From Mesodorylaimus sp. YZB2_4 (lineage: Eukaryota > Nematoda > Enoplea > Dorylaimida > Dorylaimidae), in contig JASANH010000812.1 in assembly GCA_030248295.1 (NCBI GenBank), forward strand, positions 798,077 to 862,076: DNA of 64,000 bases, read 5' to 3'. The position numbers and the translations under genes were made by a program. The notes beneath the pieces are model-generated. The model saw only the letters and a list, made by a program, of their open reading frames with translations, did not search any database and had not been told where the DNA came from. Positions 10,783-24,600 of this stretch are shown here, in pieces (within the stretch, counting starts at the first letter, position 1; each line of letters opens with the position of its first letter).

Positions 10783-13700
10783 ATGGGTATGTTTTGTGCA
10801 AGTTTTTGTTCAAATTTGCTTGAAGCGTTAGAATTTTTAAATATTTGGAACGCAATTTTTAGGAATTTCGCGTGATCATTGGCATAAGCGCAGGAAGACC
10901 GGAGGCAAACGTAAACCGATTCATAAGAAGCGAAAGTACGAATTAGGACGTCCGCCAGCTAACACCAGGGTGAGAAATGTTTGTGATTTTTCAGTTCTTG
11001 GGTTTTGAAAATTCGAAGAAATCTGAGGAGCTAAAAATTAGCTTTTTCTCACGAAGGAGTCCTTTTATTGAAAAGATAATAGGCCGCTGTATGCATGAGA
11101 TTTGAAGAAGAAAACCGCAATTTTGAAAAGGCTTGACTTAAAAGTTTTTCTGATTCTTAATTTTCTGCTAGAAAATCAGAAAATCCATGGAATGTTTGTT
11201 GATAACTGAAGCACTAGATACTTTTTTATAATTTTAGCTTGGTCCGAGGCGCATTCACCTTCTCCGTGTTCGTGGTGGCAACAAAAAGTTCCGTGCTCTT
11301 CGTTTGGACACTGGCAACTTCGCGTGGGGTTCGGAAGGTGAGTTTACGCCAAGGATTTACAGTGACTGCGTCGTCACAGTATTATCCAGGGCTCCCACTG
11401 CCCAGCATCGACCGATCCATCGATCCGGCCGAACCGATCCGCGGATCCAACGGGTCTGTTTCCGATCTGATCCGACTGCTGGATCGACTTGATCGGCAAC
11501 TAACAATTTTCGCGCTTTTTCTTGTGTAAAATGATAAAGAGTAGCATACTATGATGTGAAAATCTGGGTTTTCTTGAAATCAGCATTTAATCCCGCCTCA
11601 GGCGCTGCTTAGCTCTCCCATGTCCTTGGAGTGGTCTAACAGAGAGTGACAGCGAGGAAACCATGGCAGTTTGGTGAGGACGCAGTGCCAAACACGTCTT
11701 CCTCATCTATTTTTTTTGAAGCGGATCGGCTGGATCGGATCGGGATCGGGGTACCCTTTATTTAAATTGGAACATTAGTTGGATTTTGCTCGCTATCTTA
11801 AAGGCGGAGGTGAGTCATGCGCATGCCCACCCCGGAACCTTGCACCGAGACCCTGAACCGTCTTAAACTACCCTAGGTATGGACAATCAGTGAAATATGC
11901 AAAGCAGATCCTTTCACAATTTTTTGAGAGCCATAGCGTTCGACTGGTGCCCTGACCCTGATCCCCGTCCCTACCCACAAAGAAAACCTCGGGGATACAC
12001 CCTAAAACACTTTCACGTCCACCCACGTAAACGAAAAGACTCGCAAAACATAGTTTCAGCATTTTGCGCAGTGTTGTGAGATAGCCATACTTTAAAAAAA
12101 ACTGCAATGCCGGGCAAACTTAAAGAAGTTTTTAGAACATGTGACGATGATCGCGATTCAGCTCCAGCCTGTTCTTGGGCATTGAATTCTTTGATCCAGA
12201 ATCTGTAGCTCCCTGCTCCTCGTCATAATCACAATCAACAGGCCATATGCTCGCTAAAAACTCTTATTGACATGAAAATCTATATTATCAGCAGCATAAA
12301 TTATCGGTATCGGCCGATAACGCAATCATCTGCCGATTATATCGGTCGGACCTGGAATCACTGTACGGCACACTTGAGGGCAAGGAAACATATATGCATG
12401 CATTAACAATCAGTTTTTACGCAGGATGGAGTCGAACCCTCCCCTGTAAGTGCGCACCCAGCGTGAGGCAGACGCCTGAACCACTAGGTCACGACCCTGT
12501 TTTCCTTCCGGCCCTCCTCTAAATCCTCCTTTGAATTCATGTTATCAGGCTGGTGGAAACCCTGTAATCGCTGTTTGGAATAGACTCTTGGTAATTTGTA
12601 ATAACTAATTCATGTTCATGTTTTACCACATCACCAAACGCTTATGTGCACTCGAGGATGAAGGGACACATTATGCAAGAAATGATGACTAATTTTTCAG
12701 GGCTGACTCGCAAAACTCGTATTATCGACGTGGTTTACAACGCCAGTAATAACGAGTTGGTTCGTACCAAAACGTTGGTCAAAAGCGCTATCGTCGTCAT
12801 CGATGCTACACCCTTCCGTCAATGGTACGAAGCTCATTATGCTTTGCCTTTGGGACGAAAAAAGGGAGCTAAATTGGTAAGTTGTGAAATTTCAAGTTTT
12901 AAAAACCATTCTTGCCTTTTCCAAAAAAATTTTTTAGTCCGAAGAAGAAGAGAAAGTTTTGAACAAGAAACGGAGCCAACGGGCGATGAAGAAATATCAC
13001 GAACGCCAGAAGTCGGGCAAAATCGAATCGTTGTTGGAAGACCAGTTTCAAGGTGGTCGTTTGCTAGGTAAGGAAAAGTATTGCGAGGTAATTGCAAATT
13101 ATATTTTGTTGAGGAGGGCTGTGTTAAGGCACCAAGAGTGGCATTTAGGCCTTTGCAATGGCAGATTTTCATTCCGAGTTCAAGAAGAAAATTCTAGGTC
13201 GGCCTCAAGTATAGGCGAGGTCGGCTGGGTTAGAGGTGGAGGGGAAGGGGTAGAGATCGGATCAGATTGCCTAAGCCTGATCTGATTACGTGTGCCGGGT
13301 CAGGTTTGGGTCGAGTCGAGCGAGTGAATTGTATGACTGTTCACATGCAGTACTGTAGGCTGCCTTAATAATCGGCCTGTGCTTGGAAGCCAGGTCTTGG
13401 TCCTGCTCACGTACAATTTGATCGCTCTTGCTTCCTTCCTGCTGGACCTGAGGGTGGTGTGAGATGAGGGGTTCAATGTCCTGGCCGGCCAACAGGGGGC
13501 CCCCTTGCCCATACTTGGGCGGTCTTAGTATTTGGCACCTGGGGTCATAGAGATGTGATGCAGTGTGGTTGTCCAAGGAGTTCTCTGTACTATCACCTTA
13601 CGTCTTGATTGCGGTTCAGGTTCAATCAAGGAATGTATAATAAGGCAGCATTACGCATGGGTCTACTACTGTAGGTTCCAATCTCCCAGCAGGCATGAGG

Positions 13701-14008
13701 GCTGCAAGTAGGCGAGGGTCTTACTAGTCTTCCAATGAATGGGAGACTCGAGCGAGTGAGCTCTCCTCAACTCTGCCATACTCGCGCTCGCAAGCAGACA
13801 TACTTGAGACACAGGGAACAAAGTGGCGCCGCATTTAAAATTCCTCAAAGGACACATCACAACTTCATCACAAATGGACCAAGTTTCGCTTGTTTTAGCC
13901 GCTATTTCTTCGCGTCCCGGTCAAGTTGGTCGCGCGGATGGATACATTTTAGAAGGGAAAGAACTGGAATTCTATCAACGTAAGATCAAGGCCAAGAAGA
14001 CCAAGTAA
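10783..14008 (+). CDS. rps-8: 40S ribosomal protein S8
   Basis: Structural protein of the small ribosomal subunit (eS8). Six exons: 10783-10786 (ATGG), 10863-10969, 11238-11337, 12701-12876, 12938-13067, 13899-14008 (TAA). They sum to 627 bp, 208 residues, the usual length of eS8. Recognisable segments are [52 protein letters not shown] and the C-terminal [16 protein letters not shown]. The first intron follows the fourth coding base, a split-start arrangement. Intron 3 (11,338-12,700) holds a GATCCG MITE and a SINE. A polyadenylation signal AATAAA is at 14,096-14,101. The frame is intact throughout, so this single-copy housekeeping gene looks active. Confidence 0.97.
11402..11752 (+). mobile_element. 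hAT-type MITE with GATCCG-rich ends (copy 3, 3' truncated)
   Basis: Starts with CCAGCATCGACCGATCC and matches the 4.2-kb copy through the middle (catactatgatg, then ggtctaacagagagtgacag). It stops in the right-hand GGATCG cluster, so the right terminal repeat is missing. It lies inside RPS8 intron 3. Confidence 0.75.
12280..12360. repeat. Short palindromic repeat rich in ATCGGC
   Basis: Contains ttatcggtatcggccgataa, nearly self-complementary, followed by a second cgattatatcggtcgg. It is probably the end of a small fold-back element in RPS8 intron 3; its borders are not defined. Confidence 0.3.
12421..12500 (-). repeat. tRNA-derived SINE fragment, family A
   Basis: The best-preserved family A copy. 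On the minus strand it has an A-box-like TGACCTAGTGGTTCAGG, an anticodon-arm-like GCCTCACGCTGG and a B-box GGTTCGACTCC. The acceptor stem does not pair. Confidence 0.6.
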
Positions 14009-14095
14009 ATGATGACGTGATTCTTTCGGGGATCGTTGCACGTTACGAAACGTGAAAGAAGTGAAAATGGAAGTTTTTTGTTGTGTTGATGAATG

Positions 14096-14101
14096 AATAA
14101 A
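14096..14101 (+). promoter_or_regulatory. Polyadenylation signal of RPS8
   Basis: AATAAA 88 nt after the stop codon, in an A/T-rich 3' UTR. Confidence 0.7.
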
Positions 14102-14470
14102 AATTGGATATCTTTGTTAAATTGTAGAATTTCCTAGTTTTGACGCAGATTGCGGAGGTGTCTTGAGATTTGATAGAAAAGCAAGGAAAGAATTGGTGTG
14201 TTTTAGCTTACTTGAACTTGGCCATTTGGAGGCGGGGAACTCGTCAGGAATTTGCAATTTGGAACTCCATATGGTGAGCATGGGGGTGTGAGGGTTGCGT
14301 TGTGCAGTGAACGAAGCAAATGTCTTTAAAGGCGGCTACAGTTCTTGCAGCAGGCGATCCTGGGTCATGCATGAAGGAGTTCCAATTTTTAGTTTCTGCG
14401 ACGTCCTTGTTTTTTGTGGAATCGAACATCTAAGATCAAGGAATCGTTGGGGAGATCACTGACGCGAAGT

Positions 14471-17400
14471 ATGGCTGGTGCACCAGTGCAGTTTGAAGGG
14501 GCAGAACGGATCAGGGGATTGGAGAAGAGTGTGTGGTAAGTTGGCACAGTGCTGTGGTGGATGAGGACTGCGGAAAAGTGTGTTTCAGGGTGGAATTTGC
14601 GGGTATGGCTCAAGCGCACGGGGCAGTGAATATTGGACAAGTAAGAGGCTGGTGGGTGACAAAGTGTCAGGGGGTAACCAGCGCACAGGCGGTGGGGACG
14701 TAAGAAACTAAAGTCTCTCGACTGCACCTGCCATTGAAACATCGACTAGAGTTGTTGACTTGTGTCATTTAGGTTGTCGATCTCTCTGCAGCTAGGATTG
14801 CAGGTTGCATACGCATTAGTGCACTGCCGTGAAGTGTCATGGTTGTTCAGCTAGAAACTGGTCGCCAGGGTCCTGAACTGGTGTGCTAGCCACTTCTATC
14901 CAGCATTCCTAGCGTTCAGGAGACTCTCCCCTGGCTTGAAAATGTGAATCCCCCCCTGGTTGATGTTTCACTGTCAGATATATTGTGGCCGAGAGGTGTA
15001 ATCGTACTTCCCAGAGACTTTGGTCTCACATCTCTCAACCTCCAAACACATCAGCCCTGCATGCGTTGTGATGCTTGGAAGAGCCACCCTGATTAGGAGA
15101 CCTTGTATGGGCAGGTATTGGATGATTAGGATGGCAGGTTCGATTATTCCAGGGCCAGGGTTAGATTGTATGGACTTGGTTTACTGTTTTAGGGTTTTCC
15201 AGACTTCCCACCTCCCGAGTACATCATGAAGGCATTGGCGACGGCCACGTACGGCCCTAATCATATGCTCAATCAATATACAAGGAGTTTCGTAAGTAGA
15301 TGAATTTTTTATGTTGACTAGTTTGTGCTCAGGTAGGCCTACTGTGAGTGCCTTTGACATGATTTTTGGACCAGACTTCTGACGCGACAGAAAATCAAAA
15401 AATTTTAGACCTGAGTGGGAGTCGAACCCGCGCTGCTCGCACTACCTGGAGTGTGTAATGTGTGTTGCAGCGTGCAATGCTAGTTTGTAATTTGGACACT
15501 GGTTCGACTCCCTCTCGAAGCTAAATTTTTGATACTTTCTATTCGAGTCGGACGTCTGATACGCTTGGAGAAGGCCTGAGAATTTGTATTTTTTGTCCTT
15601 TGTGCATTGGCTTACTTGTTACTCTGCAAGAGTGCTAAGGCGACCATGAGTCAGGAAAATTAATTGGAGATATGTTAGCTTGGAGTCAAGCTGCATCTTA
15701 GGGAACATTGCTGTGCTCCTTCCTGCCCGTTGGCCTCCCACAGCTGCTTTGGCGTGGCTGTCTTCTGCACTTGCACTGCGTGTATTGCAGGGCCACCCGC
15801 GTCTGGTGAATGCACTGGCTCGAATGTATTCCTTGCTTCTAAATCACGAAATCAATCCATTGACGGAAGTGTTGATAACAGTGGGCGCTTATCAAGCCTT
15901 GTTCTACGCGGTATTTGGATTATTGAATCATGGAGATGAGGTAAGTTTTCTGATTTTTTCTGTTTTAAGCCGGAGCTACATTTGAATTTGTCCTTGCCCA
16001 TATCGGGGTACTGTAGCCAGCATCCCTGACGGTTGGGAGTAATCGATACGCTCCCCTGTTTGGGACGTCAACCTCTCCGGCTGCTGTTTTTAGGGCATGT
16101 ATAGTCGCGAGACTTGCCCTACCTCCAGTTGGAGTTTCTTGCCCAGTGACTTTGGTCTCGACTATCTCCCACCGCCTGGGTGCGCTGGTTACAGCACTGT
16201 CAAGTTGGCAATCTGTACAGTTTTTCAATCAGATTAGCGAATCACGACAACAAAATGAGATGCCGAGGTGGGGATCGAACCAGGGACCTCACGATTAGCG
16301 TGCTGACGCTTTACCACCTGAACCACAGGCAGCTCTCAGTGCCTGATCCTGGTGAATTTGTTTTTCAGGCCATCATTATCGAACCATATTACGACTGTTA
16401 CGAACCGCAAGTGAGAATGGCTCACGGGGTGCCGAAATTTGTTAGTTTACGGTTGGTATGTATGTGTGCCAATGGGGTGGGAAGGTGGTCAGGCAAGGGT
16501 GACATAATTTTATCAACGAATATAATTGCACAAAAAACACCAATATTTTACACGAAAAAGCATGAAAAATTTAAATTCGCAAAAGGCGGGAAACTTCTAG
16601 GAAGCAAAAATTTAAAAGCGCAGAAGAACAGAGAATTTTTAAATTTGAAGATGGCGGGAAGTTTTGGAATTTTGTACAAAAACTGCGTGTCATAAGAATT
16701 GAAAAATGACGGCAGGTTTTTAGTTGATGCAAAACACGAGTCCTTGGCGAGGACATGAGGCGGAAGCTAGGTGAGGGTGGAGAAGATTGCAGTCCAATTC
16801 GAACTCTGATGGTAAAACTCGATAAACTGCTCAAATGCAGTGAATTTCCCGCCTTTTCCAAATATGAATTTTACAAAATTTCTTTTCTGATTTATCATCT
16901 TTTCAAATTGATATTTTCCACTGTATTTTCAAGTTCATTTGCCTCCCGCCATTTCCAAATTCAAATTTGCTATTCACAAAAATTTCCACCTCTCCAAATT
17001 AATATTTTACAGCTTATTTGCTTCCCTCGAAAAAGAATTTCCCGGTCTTTACAAATTTGAATTTTATGTGGTTTAAAAATATTATGCTAGGTCTATAGTC
17101 ATGGTGCGAATTCAGTTCGCTCAACTTATGCACTGCAAAAAATTTACCCTTTCCAGCAACCAGTCAGCGGACGTCTGCCAACCAGTGCCGATTTGCAGTT
17201 GGATTTCGACGAATTAGATCGAGCTTTTAGTCCGAAAACGAAAATTCTATTTTTAAACAATCCTAATAATCCGGCGGGAAAAGTATGTTTGAAATTTTTC
17301 TCGATTTGTTCAAAGTATGTTTTTTGAGGGATTTTTCAGGTATTTACAAAAGAAGAATTGGAGAAAATTGCTGCTTTAGCAAAGAAACACAATGTGGTCG

Positions 17401-19506
17401 TAATCGCTGATGAAGTATATGAATGGTTGGTTTATGAAGGAGGACCGAAAATGATCCGTTTTGGTGAGTTAAGTGATTTCAACTGGGGGGGGGGGGGGGT
17501 GAATAGTTGGCAATCGGTACTGTGCACGGAGCTGGCAGCCTAGCCACTCACAGCTAAACATCAACGCGATAGGTGACTTACCTGTCGGGTTGATGTTTCA
17601 GCCAGGGACTAGGTTGCAAGGCTTGGCGACCAAGGCGTATTACATTGCGAAGATGAAGTATGGAGAGGCTTGGTCATAAGGAACGGTTGATAGAATGTGT
17701 GGATAGAAACACTGAACTAGGATATCATTATTCAATAGGAATATATGAAAAGTGTGGAACTCACTTCGAGTTATTTTCAAAAAAGTGAAACATAATCTGA
17801 AAAATCTGTTCGGCGTGGTGTTTTTCTAGCAGTCTAGTCTTCTGTGATCAACTACAGTTGTACCCTTTCAGCCAGCCTGCCAGACATGTGGGACAGAACG
17901 ATCACAATCGGAAGTGCAGGCAAGACGTTCAGTGTTACTGGATGGAAGGTGAGAGATGAGGTTTCTTGGTGCATTCTGCTGTATCTGAAGGAGCAGCAGG
18001 AAAAACAGAACTGACTTGACCCTTTTTTTAAGACAGGCTGGGCCATCGGACCAGCGCATTTGATGAAGCATTTGCAAGCCGTGCATCAGAATTGTATTTA
18101 TACCTGTTCGACAACATTGCAGGTAAGTGAAGAAGTTGGGGAAAAGTTAGTGTTCAGATGATGGTTTGTCGTTTCATGCTTGAGTGCGAAATTCGAAACT
18201 GACGTGGGGGGCAGTTATAACAGGAGTGATCAGATGTACTGTGCAGTCAATGGACTTTGGATACAGAGCTGAGTATACAGAACAGATATCTCTCGAGAGG
18301 ACGCCAGCACTCGTACCTGTCAGACTGATGTTTTACTGTCTTTGACTTGGTACTAACTAAAGGTAGCTTGCTTACTAAGGCCCAGTCTCCGACTCAGTCT
18401 AGGACGCACCCTTCAGGTGAGTATAGTGTTAAAATGGTACTATGGAGGGGAGGGGTAGTGCCTAATAACTGAGGTGCATTGGCTAACAAAAACCTCTATG
18501 CTCATACATTTCATTAGTTCTTCAACTAAAGTCTAAATATTTTCGCTTTGTGACTAAACAAGAGGCAAATGAATGGTGAATACTGTAGGTGTTCACTTCA
18601 CACCGCCATGGGCTAAACTGTGGGCTGATTTCTTTGTTCCAGGAAGCTATTGCTGTTGGTCTAGAATTAGAGACTGGACGACTTGGTACTCCAGAATGCT
18701 ATTTCGAAGAGTTGTCCAAACTACTACAACCCAAACGCGAGAGGATGATGAAATTCTTGACAGAGGCTGGTATGAAGCCTATTGTGCCGGACGGTGGATA
18801 CTTCGTGCTGGCAGATTATTCCGCTTTGAGTATGTGGTTTAGGGGTAGATGCAGTGTAGCTCCACTGAGGATTATTTTTGGAGGGAGTATTTTACGCTTT
18901 TATGCCTCTGAAATGGCACAGGTGAATGTGGGAAATCAGCATAGCTTACTTGCTTTAACACTGTGACGCTGGCGATGGCTGATCAGTCAGTCTGATACTT
19001 ATGCAATCAGAACATGCGATCAAACATCAATAGCTTGACACCAACTTCAGTAAATGCACTCAGCATCGAGTAACTTCAATTCTCCAAGCAGCAGTGCCAA
19101 GGTTTTGACGGTTTTGATTACATGAGCGCAATCGTTCGTTTTAGATTTCCCAGATGACAAATCGGGTGACCAGAGCGAGCCGAAGGATTATCGGTTTGTG
19201 CGTTGGTTGTGTAAAGAAAAGGTATGTTGTGCTAAAGTGCAGTTATTTGAAGGGAAAATATGGGACTATCTGGGTGGGCACTATCAAAGCTGTTGTTGTA
19301 GAAACTCGGTGGCATTCCGCCAACTGCATTTTACTCACATCCGCACAAAAAATTGGCTGAAAATTATATACGATTTTGTTTTTTCAAGGTGAGGTCGTTT
19401 TTTGAGATTTATAAAAAAGTTCCTAACAAATGCACCATTTTAGAAAGATGAGACGCTGGAACAGGCTGAAAAAATTATCAAAGAATGGCATCCATTAGCG
19501 AAGTAG
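14471..19506 (+). CDS. Kynurenine-oxoglutarate transaminase / glutamine transaminase K (KYAT family)
   Basis: PLP-dependent class I/II aminotransferase that makes kynurenic acid and transaminates glutamine. Thirteen exons: 14471-14535, 14589-14640, 15193-15291, 15791-15940, 16369-16455, 17157-17282, 17340-17463, 17872-17948, 18033-18122, 18643-18829, 19145-19221, 19302-19388, 19444-19506 (TAG). They total 1,284 bp, 427 residues, as expected for the family, with all phases consistent. The start is MAGAPVQFEGAERIRGLEK, then VWVEF and NIGQGFPDFPPPEYI. Further landmarks are LITVGAYQALF, FLNNPNNPAGKVFTKEEL, IADEVYEWLVY and the PLP lysine in GSAGKTFSVTGWK, with the C-terminal LGGIPPTAFYSHPHK. No damage is seen. 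It lies head-to-tail 460 bp after RPS8. Which paralogue (KYAT1 or KYAT3 type) it is I cannot decide. Confidence 0.95.
15409..15492 (-). repeat. tRNA-derived repeat, family C
   Basis: On the minus strand it reads ATTACAAACTAGCATTGCAC and ends in GGGTTCGACTCCCACTC. The same arrangement (ACTAGCATTCCACGCTGC ... GGGTTCGAATCCCACTC) is at 23,865-23,949 (+). The B-box stem pairs well, but the rest does not form a normal cloverleaf. Confidence 0.5.
16260..16335 (-). repeat. tRNA-like sequence, family B
   Basis: On the minus strand it has A-box GTGGTTCAGGTGGTAAAGC and B-box TGGTTCGATCCCCACC. The T arm is perfect, but the acceptor arms match poorly and the anticodon stem has only three good pairs. I therefore treat it as a SINE head or tRNA pseudogene in a KYAT intron. 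Confidence 0.5.
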
Positions 19507-20683
19507 CGATACAGTATTAGATGCAAGTGTCATTTTTTGGTGAAACAGGTACACCCAATTTCATAGAAAGTGATTGTGATAAAGGAATTTATTAGCGACA
19601 TTGAAAGTCCCTGATTGATATACAAGGATCTCGCATCTCATGCACTCATGACTTTTCTATTCATGAAGCACTTGAAATCATTAACTCCCAAGCCGTAATT
19701 AGCAATGCTGGCCAGTAACTTCTTCCTGGCCGATGGCAGAAAAATCTATCGATGTCTTGGAAGCATACGTCAACAGTTTCTGAGCTCTTTCAAGCTAGTA
19801 AATGTTTGGTCTAATGAGATCCCAGCAAATGGCATCCATGTAATGCGAGTGTAAGTCAAAACACGCCTGCCAGCGAAATGCACACTTCAAAAGCACTTGT
19901 AACCGCGCCTGCACAACCAATCAATGAACCACTGTCTTTTATTACCCAGAAAAATACTTTACATAGCGTAGTCCACCATCGGCACTAACTTGATCAGTAC
20001 AAGGAACTTGAATCATTCACATAAGTTACCGCATCTCATTGTCAGTCGACAGGACAAGAATGGCGCACGCCCCACTGGCATGTACACTATTCAAGCTTGC
20101 AATTACAATTCGAAAATCTAAACCAGGATATCAGATATTTGAAAAAAAACAGGAGAAAACCTTAAAACTTTGCAGAAGGCTTCATTAGGATTTCAACTCT
20201 TAGTACAGTAAAATCCATATTTTTACATGAAAAAACTTTGGTTCAAAAAAACACTGTCCACACGAATTTGTTTTTCTGTGTACAAAAACTGGACGAAATT
20301 TCGAACACGAGTGAAAGAATTGCAACTCGGAAATCGCCGATGATTTACAATTGAATGAATTAATGTGAACTGAAAACAGTGAGGACAAATTATAATCGAT
20401 CCTAGTACAGTCAAGTTAACATTCTCAAAAATCATCCAAACACCCGAGTGAAGTAACAATTGCTGACGAAAGACTGATGCAGCGGATAACCGATAGTAGG
20501 ACCAGAGGTTTCTCATCAACGTATTCCATGCACATGGCGGCTATTCCCCATTACAGGGGAATTCAAGCTGATAAATTGACTACTCTGAGGAAATAGCGAT
20601 TGTTACTTAGCAAATGATTAATTATTGCTGATACTTTTTAGCCCTGGCCCCTGCTTGACTTACAAAAATTAATCTGCTAGAGG
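19507..20683. other. Intergenic stretch after KYAT
   Basis: The 3' flank of the aminotransferase gene. No canonical AATAAA is obvious close to the stop, and no other gene is recognised. Confidence 0.4.
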
Positions 20684-21199
20684 CCCAGCATCGACCGATC
20701 CGACCTCAGCCCGGATCCCGATTCGATCCCAAGCCAAAAACTGCGTACAATATTCTGCGCAATCTGTGTTTCCCATTCACTGATTAAAAACCTCCGATTT
20801 CACATTTCTTAATTGGGCCCAATAAGCGGGACTCCAAACAAGCTCGTTTCTTCGCAAGCTTCGGCAAGCTCCTTTTTTATTTCTTCTATTTCTTATTTCA
20901 TCTGATTTCTCTCTGACCTCTGAAACCCATTCACTAATTCACGTACATGATGTCACAGAGACCATGATTATGGTGGAGAACTTAAATTTCAGAACAGGGC
21001 ATACCTAATTTGAGGAGGCCATTGAAATCAAAGGAGGTTTTCAAAGATTTAGGGAATGCTGGGAGCCCTGCTTTCCGATGGTATCGTAGAAAGTGTATCA
21101 TACGCGTGTTTTTCGATCAGGTAATGCGCGGCAAATTTGAAATGCCGATCTAGCGGTCGGATCGAGAACCGATCCACCCCCTGGATCGGTCGATGCTGG
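20684..21199 (-). mobile_element. hAT-type MITE with GATCCG-rich ends (copy 4)
   Basis: A 516-bp copy, inverted relative to the 4.2-kb copy. It has CCAGCATCGACCGATCC at the left and its inverse at the right. The target duplication gctagagg is at 20676-20683 and 21200-21207, 8 bp with one extra C at the left border. Confidence 0.8.
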
Positions 21200-21646
21200 G
21201 CTAGAGGACTAATTTTCCAAATTTTGAGACTGGAAAAATCCAAGTTTTGATGCATCCAGTTTCAAAGAACATTTTGTACAACTAGTACAGACAAGCGTGC
21301 AGGATGAGGGGTTTTTCAAGGCTGCACCTTCCACATGGACCCATCACCCGAAGTAAAGAGAAGGCACTAAATCGTGACTTCTACAAGAAATCTCACCATT
21401 CAAGTTATAAATACAAGTTTTTAAGCTGCAGGAATACCCTTTCAGTCTTTGGACTACTTAACCTCATTTTCCATTACCTGGAAAACAATGTGCCCTACAT
21501 AATAATCTGCACATCCCTCCCATCCTAGCAGACCAAGTTACCCAGCTTACTAGTAAGGACTCACTATTCTTATTTTAAACCCCGCAGTAAAAATCTCGCA
21601 CTCAGTCAGTACTCACCTGGCCATTCTGCGCGTACAACCTTCCGCA

Positions 21647-24600
21647 TTAGTTTAAGCCTACTTCACCGATGGGGGATACCAAAGGACCAGACAATGGTGC
21701 CAATGACGCCACCTTGTAGAAAACCCTGCAAACGGACAAGATTTTTGTTAAAGAGGTCTTACAAAAGACACCACAACCACATTGATTGAACTGGCCAACC
21801 ATTTTATAAAACAGGCCTAGTCCAAAGAAGAATGCGCGCGAAATTCAAAATTCTAGAAGAAATTTTCAAAGCAGTGCAGAACATGCTGCAAAAGTCAATT
21901 TTTGAAATCAAACCAAGAAAACTGCATTAAGTTCTTTCTAGATGTGTGCAAAACTCGATTTCCCGTTCCTGTCACTGTTTTAAACTTGGCTTCCAATTTT
22001 TAAACAGGAACACACAAGTCAGGTTTAATAATCCAAAGCCAAGGCCCAGTGTGAGCGATCTCGATCCCGCACCCGCACCGACCCCATGTGACCAACTTTG
22101 ACACCTCAACCAAGCTTAACTTATTAACTCACTCATGAGAATACTTCGCCCGTATATTGCTCAAACTTTTCGTCAATGGCATGCCCTTGATGACCGAATT
22201 CAAGTCCCACATGATCTGCTCCAACTGCTCGGCTGTGTAGGACGAATATAGAACGTGGGGTTCAGTCTAAAAACAGGAAAATTATGCATCCAGCCAAATT
22301 TGGAAAGCAGCCACAACTTACCCAATCTTCGCCCTTGATTTTGGTAGCCAGCATGAAAGCACCCGCCGCAACGAAACTTTCTGGCAAACGAACAAATTCG
22401 TAATGCATCAAGGACATTTCCAAAATATAACGAGCCAATGTTAGAGTCTCCATATCGGCTTTGGTTGCCTGAAAAAGTCAGTTGATCAGGAAACCAAAAA
22501 ATGGCCGATCAGTTTGATAAACAAGTCAAGACTTATATACCTTTGCATATCGGCGTAAAAATCGATAAGATAAAGGAAATCCAATATCGAATTGCAATGT
22601 TTTCAAAATCAATTCTTCCATGTCCATGATTTGTTTACGCGTATACGCATCGTCGCAAATGTACAGAAAATCGTCTATCAAAGGTGGCTGACGTTCCTAA
22701 AAGAGATCATTTATCATAGCTGAGCTATCTGAACCAACAGGATGCACCAAGTTACTTGATCTTAAAAGTGGCATCCCCACACCGCCAGACACGGTTTCCT
22801 AACAGCTTAAAAGGACCAATTCATGGGAGGTTTAACAGAGGTTAGAGCAGAATTTGCTCAGACTTGGACAAGATTTTGAAAATTTTTAGGCAAACCGGTC
22901 AGTAACTTTATTCTTCAGTCTGAAGTTTCAGGCTCAGTGCTGCAGTGTACAAGAGGTCTGTTGCGGTTATCTTTATGCTGTGCTTATCAGCTGTGGTCCG
23001 ACATAAACTTCGAATTTCTGTATCCTACAGTATATCAGATCTAGTTTCTCTCAGTGCATTATCGCTCACCCAGGCTCGAACAGATCAGAATTGCGAATTT
23101 CACTGCGAAGGATATCATCAAAGAGGAAAACCAAATATTTGGGAAGGTCACGAGAAATTCAAAGAAGATTCCAGGATTTACAGGAGGGGATCGGAAGGAT
23201 GAAGAGGGTGGATAGCACATGCATGGACATGAGATCTGCTGGTTGTAGACATTTAGGCGCCGCCCCATGGGGGAGGGGGGCTTGTGATGTAACCCTGGAG
23301 GCCAATAACCTATGAAAAAAGCATTGCAAGCCCGATCTCAAAATATGGCATAGCAGTCAACTTACATCGAATTTGGAAGAAATCAACAAAGCTGTAGCAC
23401 CGACCAATTGTAAAGTTTCTTTGTCGACAACCACTCTAAATTAAAATTAAATAACTGCAAGTAACGAAGTTGCAAATCATGTCCTACTTTGCCATGTACA
23501 AATCGGTCATTTTTACAGCTTGATATAATGTTTCGTGATTCAACTCGAAACTTTCTTGCACTTCCACCATCCAATCGATTAAAATAGCGCGCATTTGACG
23601 AGTTACGCCGCCCGATTTTTGCAACTTGTCCATGTAATCACCGACGATAAAATGAGTCTAAAACAAACGATGCAAGAGTGACTGGAAGACTAAGTACTTT
23701 CTAGAGTCGATGTCCGAATATTGCCGATGCATTACATATAAAAATGTATAAGCCCTAACAAGGCAAATCTGCGCCAGAAATAATAATCCTCAGGCCTTGT
23801 TCAAGATACCTGGCTTCATTAGAAGGTATCCAAAAAAAATTTGCTACGAGAGGCAATAGAACCCATCGATTACAAACTAGCATTCCACGCTGCGTCAGAC
23901 ATAACATTTTAGGTAGAGCAAACTGCATGGGTTCGAATCCCACTCAAGTTTTCTTTTTTGTCCAGTCTGGGCCAAAAATCATGTCAAAATGCGCAAATGT
24001 TATACCCCTATCTGCTTACAGACGAAGTAAACTGCAGAATCGATGTCTGGATATCGAAGGCATCCACATTTTACGAGGAGTAGCCAAAATTCTGGACCTC
24101 CACCAACATCTTTGAGCAAAACGCCGAAATCCTTGATTGCAAAAGGAAGACAATTGGGCAATGAAAATTTCGACTTCTTAAACAATTGAGATTAGGGTCC
24201 CGAATTTTGGCTACCCCTGTGAAACGTGGGTGCTGAATCTGAACATTATATTCTTTTTTCAATATTCCGACATCGATTCTAGAGTGTACTTCGTCTTTCG
24301 TGACAGTCATTCACAAGCGCAAACAACTTACCTCACGTGCTTTATAATAATCGAAAATATCTTGAGCATAGTGCGGCACGTTGTACGGGTCCCACTCGTT
24401 TTCTCGGTCGTATTCCTGAAAAGTTTCATTGCAATCACAGGATCAACAAAAGAAGGGGAAAAACTGACTCAACTGACAAATTGACCTCAAGCAGGACTAA
24501 TACTAGGGAAGGGCGGGTAATTTGAAATATGAAGCTAAAAATTCAAGCTTCCAGGCTTTCCTGATTTGGAATTCTCGTTTTCCCAAGTTTTTTATTTTTC

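Noticed and set aside
16260..16335. Functional tRNA gene
   Set aside because: A and B boxes are good but acceptor and anticodon stems do not pair; similar relics are elsewhere in the window.
17485..17500. G run as a quadruplex or regulatory site
   Set aside because: A simple homopolymer just after a splice donor; no pattern of G tracts, and the length may be a sequencing estimate.
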